Of a DNA stretch of 6,794 nt, positions 1 to 6,100 are shown in pieces; within the stretch, counting starts at the first letter, position 1, and every line of letters starts with the position of its first letter. Source of the stretch: Pseudomonadota bacterium. GTDB taxonomy: Bacteria; Pseudomonadota; Alphaproteobacteria; Acetobacterales; Acetobacteraceae. The notes beneath the pieces are model-generated. The model searched no databases, had not been told where the DNA came from, and saw only the letters and a list, made by a program, of their open reading frames with translations. Location of the stretch: NCBI GenBank assembly GCA_023390705.1, contig JAEWCI010000270.1, positions 1-6,794 on the forward strand, written 5' to 3'. Position numbers and translations under genes: made by a program.

Positions 1-23
1 GTGCGGATCACTGCGAAGGTCAT
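1..23 (-). CDS. rplU: Start of ribosomal protein L21 (partial, runs off left edge)
   Basis: Only the first seven codons and two bases of the eighth are present, reading MTFAVIR and then AC, which can only be Thr. FAVIRT matches the start of bacterial ribosomal protein L21, commonly MFAVIRTGGKQYRV in alphaproteobacteria (recalled family knowledge). L21 is a 50S subunit protein that binds 23S rRNA. The ATG is at 23-21 and is preceded on the minus strand by GAGG (34-31) with a seven-base gap, a good ribosome-binding site. The gene is divergent from tRNA-Ser. In alphaproteobacteria rplU normally heads an rplU-rpmA(-obg) cluster, so L27 is expected off the left edge. The evidence is a very short peptide plus a well-placed ribosome-binding site; another protein starting with the same residues cannot be excluded. 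Confidence 0.65.
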
Positions 24-99
24 CGTGCGGCCTCAAACTGGTCGCGCCTGGGATTCGGCGCCGGGAACGGCGCTGATCCCGGCCATTCAGCCTGACTTA

Positions 100-140
100 C
101 GGCCGAAAACGGCCGCCGGCGCCCCCCGGGGGGGGCGCCG
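100..140 (-). promoter_or_regulatory. Two tandem hairpins in the presumed L21 mRNA leader
   Basis: Two perfect inverted repeats lie side by side. The first is CGGCCG-AAAA-CGGCCG (100-115). The second is an 11-bp GC-only stem, with arms 117-127 and 130-140 and a two-base centre (in RNA the innermost pairs would open to form a loop). If the L21 transcript starts near 144, both would sit at its 5' end. Ribosomal protein mRNAs often carry structured leaders used for autoregulation, but this does not match an L21 leader that I recognise. It may be a regulatory leader, an mRNA stabiliser or simply GC-rich intergenic structure. Confidence 0.4.
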
Positions 141-150
141 CAAGGGCCGC

Positions 151-180
151 TGGTTAGCGGCAGGGGCAGGCCGGCGTCAA
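151..180 (-). promoter_or_regulatory. Candidate promoter for the minus-strand L21 gene
   Basis: Read on the minus strand, TTGACG (180-175) resembles a -35 hexamer and TAACCA (156-151) a weak -10 hexamer, with an 18-base spacer (17 if CTAACC, 157-152, is used). Transcription would begin near 144, giving a leader of about 120 bases before the ATG at 23. The -35 hexamer overlaps a perfect small dyad, CCGGCG-TCAA-CGCCGG (171-186), which could bind a regulator or be incidental. It is supported by hexamer resemblance and sensible placement only. Confidence 0.4.
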
Positions 181-198
181 CGCCGGGCTGTGAAGGCG

Positions 199-227
199 TT
201 GCACTGTGGAACGCGCGCGCTTATACC
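199..227 (+). promoter_or_regulatory. Promoter of the tRNA-Ser gene
   Basis: TTGCAC (199-204) and TATACC (222-227), separated by 17 bases, resemble a sigma-70-type promoter (alternative -10: TTATAC at 221-226). A start near 233-235 would leave a leader of under ten bases before the mature tRNA 5' end at 242, which is common for a single tRNA gene. The AT-rich -10 stands out in very GC-rich DNA. It is back to back with the minus-strand promoter candidate at 180-151, so the two transcripts diverge from a shared region of about 75 bases. Confidence 0.6.
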
Positions 228-241
228 CCGGCCCGGCCGCT

Positions 242-332
<91 letters not shown>

Positions 333-405
333 TTCCCATGCGAGCCATGCTCTCCGCCAGACCGGATGCCGCGCTGAGTGGCCGGTTTCCTGGGGTCTTT
401 AGGCT

Positions 406-489
406 GAACCTGTTGACCGGCCCGAGCCGGAGGGTGCCGAAAATCGCTCTCCTCCGGCCAACTCTCTCCGAACCTGTTGACCTGCCCGA
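406..489. repeat. Direct repeat pair (19 of 20 bases) around a hairpin
   Basis: GAACCTGTTGACCGGCCCGA (406-425) recurs at 470-489 with one mismatch (T for G at position 14), offset by 64 bases. Between the copies lies an inverted repeat, GCCGGAGG (426-433) with CCTCCGGC (451-458), with a 17-base loop. The second copy lies 44 bases before the ATG of the transposase remnant, about where the left terminal repeat of an IS5-family element would be. One reading is that each copy is an IS left end, left by nested or successive insertions of related elements. No inverted partner is visible elsewhere in the window, so this stays unproven. Confidence 0.6.
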
Positions 490-950
490 TTTAGAACTGG
501 GGCCATAACTTGGTTTCGGGCGTTGGGGGCGGATGGCAGCCCCTCTCGTTGCTGACGATCTTTGGGCGGCGATCGAGCCGCTGTTGCCGCCCGAACCGCC
601 TGGCCCAAAGGGCGGCCGCGCCCGGGTGCCGGACCGTGTGGTGCTGGCGGGCATCCTCTTCGTGTTGCGCACCGGCATCCAATGGCGGGGCGTGCCTGCG
701 GAGATGGGCTGCAGCGGCAAGACCTGCTGGCGCGGGCTGGTGGAGTAGCACGCCGCCGCCGGGGTCTGGGCGGCGCTGCATCGCGTGCTGCTGGAGCGGC
801 TGCGTGGCGCCGACCGCCTGGACTGGCACCGGGCCTCGCTCGACAGCGCCGCCGTGCGCGCCCAAAGGGGGGGGCGTGGAGAGCGGGCCCAATCCGGCGG
901 ATCGTGGCAAGGCGGGCACCAAGCGGCACCAGGGCGTTGATGGCGCGGAT
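470..950 (+). mobile_element. Truncated insertion-sequence remnant, IS5 family (IS427-like)
   Basis: The element is defined by the decayed transposase inside it. The left boundary is placed at the second copy of the 20-bp repeat (470-489) as a candidate terminal repeat, and the right boundary at the point where transposase similarity fades (about 945-950). A full element of this type is usually about 0.8-1 kb, so roughly the right half is missing. I found no right terminal repeat or target-site duplication. The transposase evidence is solid; both boundaries are estimates. Confidence 0.55.
533..950 (+). pseudogene. Dead IS5-family (IS427-like) transposase, DUF4096-type N-terminus
   Basis: The protein starts at ATG 533 and shows the characteristic N-terminus of IS427-group transposases: LVADDLWAAIEPLLPPE, PKGGRARVPDR, and GILFVLRTGIQWRGVPAEMGC. 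It then meets TAG (746-748), where relatives have a conserved Trp (LxxW before the AGVW segment), a one-base TGG to TAG change. The frame continues as HAAAGVWAALHRVLLERL and DWHRASLDSAAV. At the run of eight G (867-874) the reading must shift forward by one base to continue as KGGGVESGPNPADRGKAGTKRH. Similarity ends shortly after, so the C-terminal catalytic half is absent. Some elements of this group make transposase from two overlapping frames, so the shift at the G run might once have been programmed. The stop and the truncation show that this copy is inactive. Confidence 0.85.
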
Positions 951-1121
951 CGTTCTAGTCGGCGCTGAGACATACCTCGAGCGCCGCGGCGACCCTTTCC
1001 CGGCTACCGACACGAGCCCACCAGGAGGCCCGCCGGTGAGTGGAGGCCATACAAGCGCGACCGGGCCGGGCGATGCAGCCCGGCACCGGCCGCGACGTTC
1101 TTCATCCTGGAGGACCACCCA
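951..1121 (+). other. Spacer and leader upstream of the VOC gene
   Basis: There is no gene here. The stretch holds a perfect 7-bp stem, GCCGGGC (1065-1071) with GCCCGGC (1078-1084) and loop GATGCA, about 24 bases before the VOC ribosome-binding site. AGGAGG (1023-1028) is followed seven bases later by GTG (1036), an isolated translation-start-like pair whose frame conflicts with the VOC gene and whose product looks like frame-shadow sequence. It may be the scar of a lost gene start. No convincing promoter hexamers were found. Confidence 0.4.
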
Positions 1122-1997
1122 ATGTCCGCTGCCACTGAGCATCCCGAAGCCGCATTCGACCTGGGCGCCGCGCCGATGCGGATCGGCCGCGTCCGGCTCC
1201 GGGTTCGAGATATCGCCGGCGTCTCCGGCTTCTACCAGGACGTGCTCGGGCTCGTGCCGGCCGCGCAGTCCGCCGGGCACGTCGTTCTCGGCGCGGCGGG
1301 GACGTCGCTGCTCGAACTGGTCGGGGATCCCGGCCTCGCGCCGCGCGACCGCCGCCATGCCGGCCTGTTCCACACGGCCTTCCTGATGCCCGACCGGGCG
1401 AGCCTGGCACGCTGGCTGGGTTTCGCCGCGGAACGGCGCATCCGCCTGCACGGCGCCTCCGACCACGGCGTCAGCGAGGCAATCTACCTCGCCGACCCCG
1501 AGGGCAACGGCATCGAGGTCTATGCGGACCGCCCGGTATCGGCATGGCGCTCGGCCGGCGGACAGATCGACATGCCGAGCGATCCCTTGGACCTGGAGGG
1601 GCTGCTCGCCGCCGCAGACGGCCCCTGGACCGGCATGCCCGCCGGGAGCGTCATCGGCCACGTGCATCTTCAGGTGGGCGACACTGCGGCAGCCGAGCGC
1701 TTCTACCGCGACCTGCTCGGCTGCGATGTGACCTGCCGCTATCCCGGCGCAAGCTTCTTCGGCGCGGGCGGCTACCACCATCAGCTCGCCGCCAACACGT
1801 GGAACAGTCGCGGCGCTGGGCCGCGCCCTGCCGGCATGGCTGGCCTTGATCGCGTGGAGCTGGTGGTCCGGGACGGATCGGCGCTGAGCGGGATCCAGCA
1901 GCGGGCGCAGGCCGCGAGCCTTGGCATCGAGGCCGATGGCGACGGCGCGGTGCTGCGCGACCCCTGGGGCACCGCGATTACGCTGGTTTCCGGCTGA
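1122..1997 (+). CDS. VOC-superfamily protein, CatE-like extradiol dioxygenase (two glyoxalase-fold domains)
   Basis: The product has 291 residues. The ATG at 1122 follows GGAGGA (1109-1114) by seven bases. It has two paired-beta-alpha-beta domains, about residues 20-138 and 177-290. Domain 1 contains GLFHTAF (His84) and the strong signature DHGVSEAIYLADPEGNGIEVYADRP (115-138, with Glu132). Domain 2 contains VIGHVHLQV (His180, His182), FYRDLLG, and GGYHHQLAANTW (His219, His220). These blocks match, from memory, the COG2514/CatE type (catechol 2,3-dioxygenase family, VOC superfamily), whose members bind a divalent metal, often Fe(II), and open catechol or hydroquinone rings in the cytoplasm. 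No signal peptide is seen. The actual substrate cannot be read from sequence. A hydroquinone remnant and a quinone reductase follow, which supports a role in catechol or quinone turnover. Another VOC activity (glyoxalase, thiol transferase) is less likely given the signature. Confidence 0.85.
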   Translation: MSAATEHPEAAFDLGAAPMRIGRVRLRVRDIAGVSGFYQDVLGLVPAAQSAGHVVLGAAGTSLLELVGDPGLAPRDRRHAGLFHTAFLMPDRASLARWLGFAAERRIRLHGASDHGVSEAIYLADPEGNGIEVYADRPVSAWRSAGGQIDMPSDPLDLEGLLAAADGPWTGMPAGSVIGHVHLQVGDTAAAERFYRDLLGCDVTCRYPGASFFGAGGYHHQLAANTWNSRGAGPRPAGMAGLDRVELVVRDGSALSGIQQRAQAASLGIEADGDGAVLRDPWGTAITLVSG

Positions 1998-2014
1998 AGC
2001 CAGTCATCATCCTC

Positions 2015-2257
2015 GTGAACGGGGAATGGGTTGCCGATTGGCAACCGACGCAGACGAAGGATGCAAAGGGCAGGGTTCTCCGCCAGACATCGAGCTTCCG
2101 CAATTGGGTAACGCCGGATGGCGGCGGCGGGCCGGTCGGCAAGGAAGGCTTCACGGCGGACACCGGGCGGTATCACCTCTACGTCGCACTGGTCCGCCCA
2201 CGGACCTCCCGCACCCTGATCGCACGCAAGCCCAAGAAGGTGGATGATGTGGTGTCG
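2015..2257 (+). pseudogene. N-terminal remnant of glutathionyl-hydroquinone reductase (glutathione S-transferase family)
   Basis: From about 2012 the frame reads LVNGEWVADWQPT, RQTSSFRNWVTPDG, and GRYHLYVALVRPRTSRTLIARK, which matches the start of YqjG/Ecm4-type glutathionyl-hydroquinone reductases. These enzymes are usually about 310-330 residues and reduce glutathionyl-hydroquinones through a catalytic Cys. Only about 80 residues remain. Where the family has CPWAHRTL, this copy has RPRTSRTL, so the catalytic Cys is Arg61 (CGC for TGC) and the flanking Trp and His are also lost. The usual ATG a few codons upstream is missing; GTG 2015 is only the first start-like codon. Similarity ends near Ser81 and the frame then runs as unrelated sequence into the next gene. 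It begins 17 bases after the VOC stop, as in an operon. I judge it non-functional. The family call is confident and the 3' end is approximate. Confidence 0.8.
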
Positions 2258-2292
2258 CGCTGCGGACGAGTACTGACCGAATTTCCGGTAGG

Positions 2293-2310
2293 ACGCCTCG
2301 TGCGAGGCGT
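2293..2310. promoter_or_regulatory. 18-bp dyad, candidate operator before the FMN reductase gene
   Basis: ACGCCTCG-TG-CGAGGCGT is a perfect 8+8 inverted repeat around a two-base centre. It ends 13 bases before the ribosome-binding site of the FMN reductase gene and lies just after the end of the hydroquinone-reductase remnant. Size and symmetry suit a dimeric regulator such as MarR or TetR types, which often control quinone-stress genes. It could instead fold as an mRNA hairpin. A less perfect dyad (ACCG 2276-2279 with CGGT 2286-2289) sits just upstream. No regulator gene is present in the window. Confidence 0.45.
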
Positions 2311-2336
2311 GAACCGCAAAGCAGAGGAGAAACTCG

Positions 2337-2888
2337 ATGCCTCAATACAGTATCGCCGTACTCGTCGGCAGCCTGCGCAAGGAGTCGCTGAACGCGAAGC
2401 TCGCCACCGCGCTCGGGCGTCTGGCGCCGTCCGGGTTCCGCCTCCAGCGGGTACGGATCGACGACCTGCCGCTCTACAACCAGGATGACGATGCCAACCC
2501 GGCGGCACCAGTCGTCCGGCTTAAGGGCGAGATCGCCGCGGCGCAGGGCGTGCTTTTCGTCACGCCGGAGTACAACCGCTCGATCCCTGGCGTGCTGAAG
2601 AACGCCATCGACCACGGTTCCAGGCCCTATGGCCACAGCGTCTGGGCCGGCAAGCCCGCAGGCGTGGTGGGTGTCTCGCCCGGAGCACCGGGCACCGCGA
2701 TGGCGCAGCAGCATTTGCGCAACATGCTCGCCTATCTCGACATGCCGACACTCGGTCAGCCGGAGGTCTTCCTGCAGTTCAAGGAGGGGCTGTTCGATGC
2801 CGAGGGCAATGTCGGCGAGGCCAGCCGGAGCTTCCTGCAGGGCTGGATGGACCGTTACACCACCTTCGTGAGGCGCAACGCGGCGTAG
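2337..2888 (+). CDS. NAD(P)H-dependent FMN reductase, ChrR/YieF-like quinone reductase
   Basis: The product has 183 residues; E. coli ChrR (YieF) has 188. The ATG at 2337 follows AGAGGAGA (2323-2330) at good spacing. It has a flavodoxin-like fold. GSLRKESLN (11-19) is the FMN phosphate-binding loop after the first strand, and TPEYNRSIPGVLKNAIDHGSR (76-96) is the family signature that contacts the isoalloxazine ring. GKPAGVVGVSPGAPGTAMAQQHLRNML (105-131) and LDMPTLGQPEVF (134-145) follow the expected order. Such enzymes are soluble, usually dimers or tetramers, and transfer two electrons from NAD(P)H to quinones; some also reduce chromate or azo dyes. That activity limits semiquinone and radical formation. 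All signature residues are intact. The gene lies downstream of a CatE-like gene and a hydroquinone-reductase remnant, so quinone detoxification is the most coherent role. ArsH-like or azoreductase activity remains possible. Confidence 0.9.
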   Translation: MPQYSIAVLVGSLRKESLNAKLATALGRLAPSGFRLQRVRIDDLPLYNQDDDANPAAPVVRLKGEIAAAQGVLFVTPEYNRSIPGVLKNAIDHGSRPYGHSVWAGKPAGVVGVSPGAPGTAMAQQHLRNMLAYLDMPTLGQPEVFLQFKEGLFDAEGNVGEASRSFLQGWMDRYTTFVRRNAA

Positions 2889-2918
2889 GGCCCCCTTGCG
2901 GGCTTGGCTGGTGCCCGG

Positions 2919-2942
2919 GAGGCCGGGCGCCATCCCGGCCTC
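2919..2942 (+). terminator. Terminator-like hairpin after the FMN reductase gene
   Basis: GAGGCCGGG (2919-2927), loop CGCCAT (2928-2933) and CCCGGCCTC (2934-2942) form a perfect nine-pair GC-rich stem beginning 31 bases after the stop codon. There is no T-run after it, so it is not a classical intrinsic terminator. It may stop transcription in a GC-rich host with other factors, or protect the mRNA 3' end. A smaller hairpin, CCTGTG-CATGA-CACAGG (2950-2966), follows immediately. Confidence 0.5.
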
Positions 2943-2966
2943 GACTGCGCCTGTGCATGACACAGG

Positions 2967-3187
2967 GCATGCCAGCTTCCGCCGTTTCCATGCCGGGAGG
3001 GCGGGCGGCGTCCAGGTGTAAACAGCACTATAGGCTCTGCTCCACTCCCTGTTTTGCACCGACGCCCCGGCAACAGCCAGCCGTGGGCGGAGCAACGAGG
3101 CGGGCTTCGTTGATAGCCTTGGCCTTGTTGACTTTTTCGCGAGTTATCGACCTATTCCGGCTTGGTAGCGGTTGGAGTGGGGGAAGT
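2967..3187 (+). other. Intergenic region before the autotransporter gene
   Basis: There is no convincing gene on either strand. The base composition drops from strongly GC-rich near 2990-3010 to locally AT-rich around 3110-3160 (for example GACTTTTTCGCGAGTTATCG at 3130-3149), which suits a promoter region. A minus-strand open stretch here reads REKVNKAKAINEARLV and is not recognisable as a family. The region separates two functionally unrelated genes of the same strand. Confidence 0.5.
3128..3156 (+). promoter_or_regulatory. Weak promoter candidate for the autotransporter gene
   Basis: TTGACT (3128-3133) is a good -35 match. CCTATT (3151-3156) lies 17 bases downstream but is a poor -10 hexamer. 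It sits in the most AT-rich part of the intergenic region, 30-60 bases before the ATG at 3188. Placement supports it; the weak -10 does not. Confidence 0.3.
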
Positions 3188-6100
3188 ATGCGGTTGCGCA
3201 GGGCATCCAAAGGGGAAGCTCGGCCTGCCCGAGCCCAGCGGGGAAGTCTGGCACCGCTTCTTGCGGCCCTGCTGACCTGCACGGCGCTGGTACCGCCGGC
3301 GCTGGCGCAGTTCTTCCAGCCGGTGGGCAATGGCGGGCCGGCCAGCGGCGGGGCGTCCTTCAGCCCCACCCTGCCAAGCGGAACCTATACCTCCGAGCAC
3401 CCCTCGCCGCTGCCGAATGGCAGCCCGGGCGGCACTACCGCTGGCTCGGTTCATGTCTTCTCGGTGGATCCGCGGAATACGGACACCATCCTGGCCGGCA
3501 CGCCGAATGGCGGTATCTGGCGCACCACTGATGGCGGCATGACCTGGCAGCCGCTGACCGACCAGTTCCGCTCGCTCTCCATCGGCGCCCTGGCGCGCGA
3601 CCCCGCCAATCCGGCCCATGTCGTCGCTGGCCTGGGCTGGAGTTCCAATGGCGCGGTGGGGCCCGCCTTCTTCCGCGGCGGCCTGCAGGGCGACCTGCTG
3701 CTCTCCGGCAATGGCGGGGAGAGCTGGCGACAGCTCGACCTGCCGCTGCTCGGCGGCCGTCCCATCTCGGATGTGCTGGTCCGTGGCGATACGGTCCTGG
3801 CCGCCTCCGCCACATACCCTCATCACGGCACGGCCACGGGTGGGCTGTACCGGGTCTCGGTCACCACGGGCGAGGCGACGCCGATCATCCTGCCGGGCAG
3901 CGAGGCGGGCGCCCCGGTCAGCGCCCTGGCCGGCGATCCACAGAATCCGAACCGGATTTTCGCCGCGGCGCTGGCTGGCATGGCGAGCCCGGCCGCGGTC
4001 TACCGCAGCGACACGGGCGGCGCGACCTGGACGCCGCTTGCCAGCGCCGGCGACGGCAGCCCCCTCGGCACCGCATTGGCCGGGACAGAGAGGGTGAAGC
4101 TGGCAGCAGGGCCGGGCGGCAGCCTCGCCGCCCTGGCGGTGCAGGGTGGTGTGGCAACCGCCGTCCTGCTCTCCCCGGATGGCGGCACGACCTGGCGCCC
4201 GCTGTCCCTGTCCGCCATCGCCCGCGACATCAATCCGGGCGGGCAGGGGGCGCTGAACAGCGCCATCACCCTGGACCCGCGGCAGGCCAATACGGTCTAC
4301 CTCATCGGTGACCGGGTGCGGTCCGAGAGCGAGGGCAATCCGGAGTTCGGCCGCTACAACGCCTATTACCTGCCGGTCTTCCGCCTGACGCTGAACCCTG
4401 ACGGCAGCACCGCGGTGCAGTCCCTGGCCGCCTCCGGCCTCGCCAGCAACACCTTCGTCCATGCCGATGGCCATTCGGTCACGGTTGCCCCGGATGGGCG
4501 CCTGCTCGTCTCGACCGATTCCGGCCTCTACGCCCTTTCCTCCACCGATCCGGCCAAGGGGGTCTGGCGCGGGCTGAACGGCACGCTACAGATCGGCGAA
4601 CTCTACGGCATCGCCTATGACAGCCGCACCGGTCGCCTGGCGGCCGCGGGGCAGGATACGGGCCTCGCCTTCCAGACGGGACGGGACCGGGCTCCCTTCA
4701 CCCTCATTGGCGGCGGCGATGGCATCAATGCGCAGATCAATGACAGGCTGCCGGGCAACAGCCTGCTCTACACCTCCGTCCAGAAGCTGGGTGCCCTGTC
4801 CCGCCAGGTGATCGACCCGGCGGCGCCTTACGGTCTGCGCGACCTCGTGCTGCTCAGCCCCTACGGGCCTGAAGGGCCGATCCAGTTGCGCCGTCCGAGC
4901 AACGACGATGACGATGATGATGACGACAATCGTCCCTTCATGTCCCGCATCGTGCTCAACAGGGCGGATCCGACGCGGCTGGCCCTCGGCACGACCGGGG
5001 TCGCCTGGGGCACGGACGTTCCGGGCGCCATCAGCCGCCCGGGCAGCGACGTCGAGGCACCCTCCTACAACCTGCCGATGCGAATCGTCGGTGGGCTGGG
5101 GCCGGACTGGGACCGCGGCGAGGTCACGGCGCTCGCCTTCGGCGTGCGGGATGCCCCCCTGGCGCTGCTCGCCGGCGGCTTCTATCGCGAGCCGAGCGGC
5201 CCGGGATCCCCGGTGCTCGCCCTCTCCGTCACCGGGGCGGAAAACAGCCTGGCGCCGTTGCCGGCCTATGCGGCGACGGGTGGGCGTGCCCCCAGTTCCG
5301 TCGTGTTCGACGCGCGGACGGTGGCCCGCTTCTTCGCCACGGACCAGCTCAATCTCTGGGGCACGCGCGACACGGGGCAGAGCTTCCAGTCGCTGACCGC
5401 CAATCTGCCCCAGGGCTTCATCCGGCCGACCGCGCTGGAATTCATCTCGGCCAATGGCGTCGACGCGCTGCTGGTGGGCGGGCTGAACAGCGCCGCCGAT
5501 CTCGGCACTCCGCTGGTGGTGGCGGACAGCGATACACAGGGCCTGCTGACCGGCTGGCGGCGCTTCGGCACCGGGCTGCCGAACGCCAATATTAACGTCC
5601 TGACCTACAATGACCGGGCCGATGTGCTGGCAGTCAGCAGCTATGGCCGCGGTGCCTTCCTGCTCTACGACGTCACCTCCCACTTCCCGCAGGCGCTGGA
5701 ACTGGCCTTCGGCCGTGCCGACAACGACAGCGCGCCGGAGGCCGGGCGCCTGTCCGGCAACCGGCCGCTGGTGAAATACGGCACCGGCACGCTGCTGCTG
5801 CCCGATGGCGGCACCTGGACCGGCGGCACGGTGCTGAATGCCGGCACCGTGGTGGCCGGCTCCGATTCCGCCTTCGGCGCCGCCGGCACTCGCATCGCCT
5901 TCGCCGGCCCGGCCGTGCTGCAACTCTCCGGCGCCTTCGCCTCGCCGCGCCCGGTCGCGCTCGATGCCAGCGGCATCCTGGATGTGCGGGCGCCGGTCAC
6001 GCTGTCCGGCCAGGTCTCCGGCGCGGGCGGGCTGACGGTGACCGGCGGCAACACCCTCACGCTGCTTGCCGCCAACACCCATGCCGGAGGCACCCTGGTG

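Noticed and set aside
350..360. An 11-base copy of the tRNA-Ser 3' end (CTCTCCGCCAG at 322-332 and 350-360), with a partial 12-base match at 2077-2088, suggesting an integration attachment site.
   Set aside because: The match is short and the first pair is only 28 bases apart. The third match lies inside the hydroquinone-reductase remnant, where protein conservation explains it. No integrase gene is present.
361..400. A terminator for tRNA-Ser: ACCGG (361-365) with CCGGT (382-386), followed by a few T bases.
   Set aside because: The stem is only five pairs with a 16-base loop, and the downstream T content is broken up, so it is too weak to call.
1036..1386. A GTG start with AGGAGG upstream (1023-1028), giving a protein that overlaps the VOC gene in another frame.
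   Set aside because: After a few codons the product is Arg/Pro/Ser-rich frame-shadow sequence, and the VOC gene has its own good ribosome-binding site and strong homology.
399..1781. A 460-codon minus-strand frame spanning the IS remnant and most of the VOC gene.
   Set aside because: It crosses two unrelated plus-strand features with clear homology, so it cannot be a real gene; it is a GC-driven open frame.
2971..3150. A possible gene remnant on the minus strand in the intergenic region, reading REKVNKAKAINEARLV.
   Set aside because: I could not connect it to any family, it has no start or ribosome-binding site of its own, and the frame continues into antisense of the autotransporter gene.
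3152..4474. A 440-codon minus-strand frame opposite the start of the autotransporter gene.
   Set aside because: Its composition is low-complexity Arg/Ala/Gly/Gln, it has no family motif, and it is antisense to well-supported propeller coding sequence.
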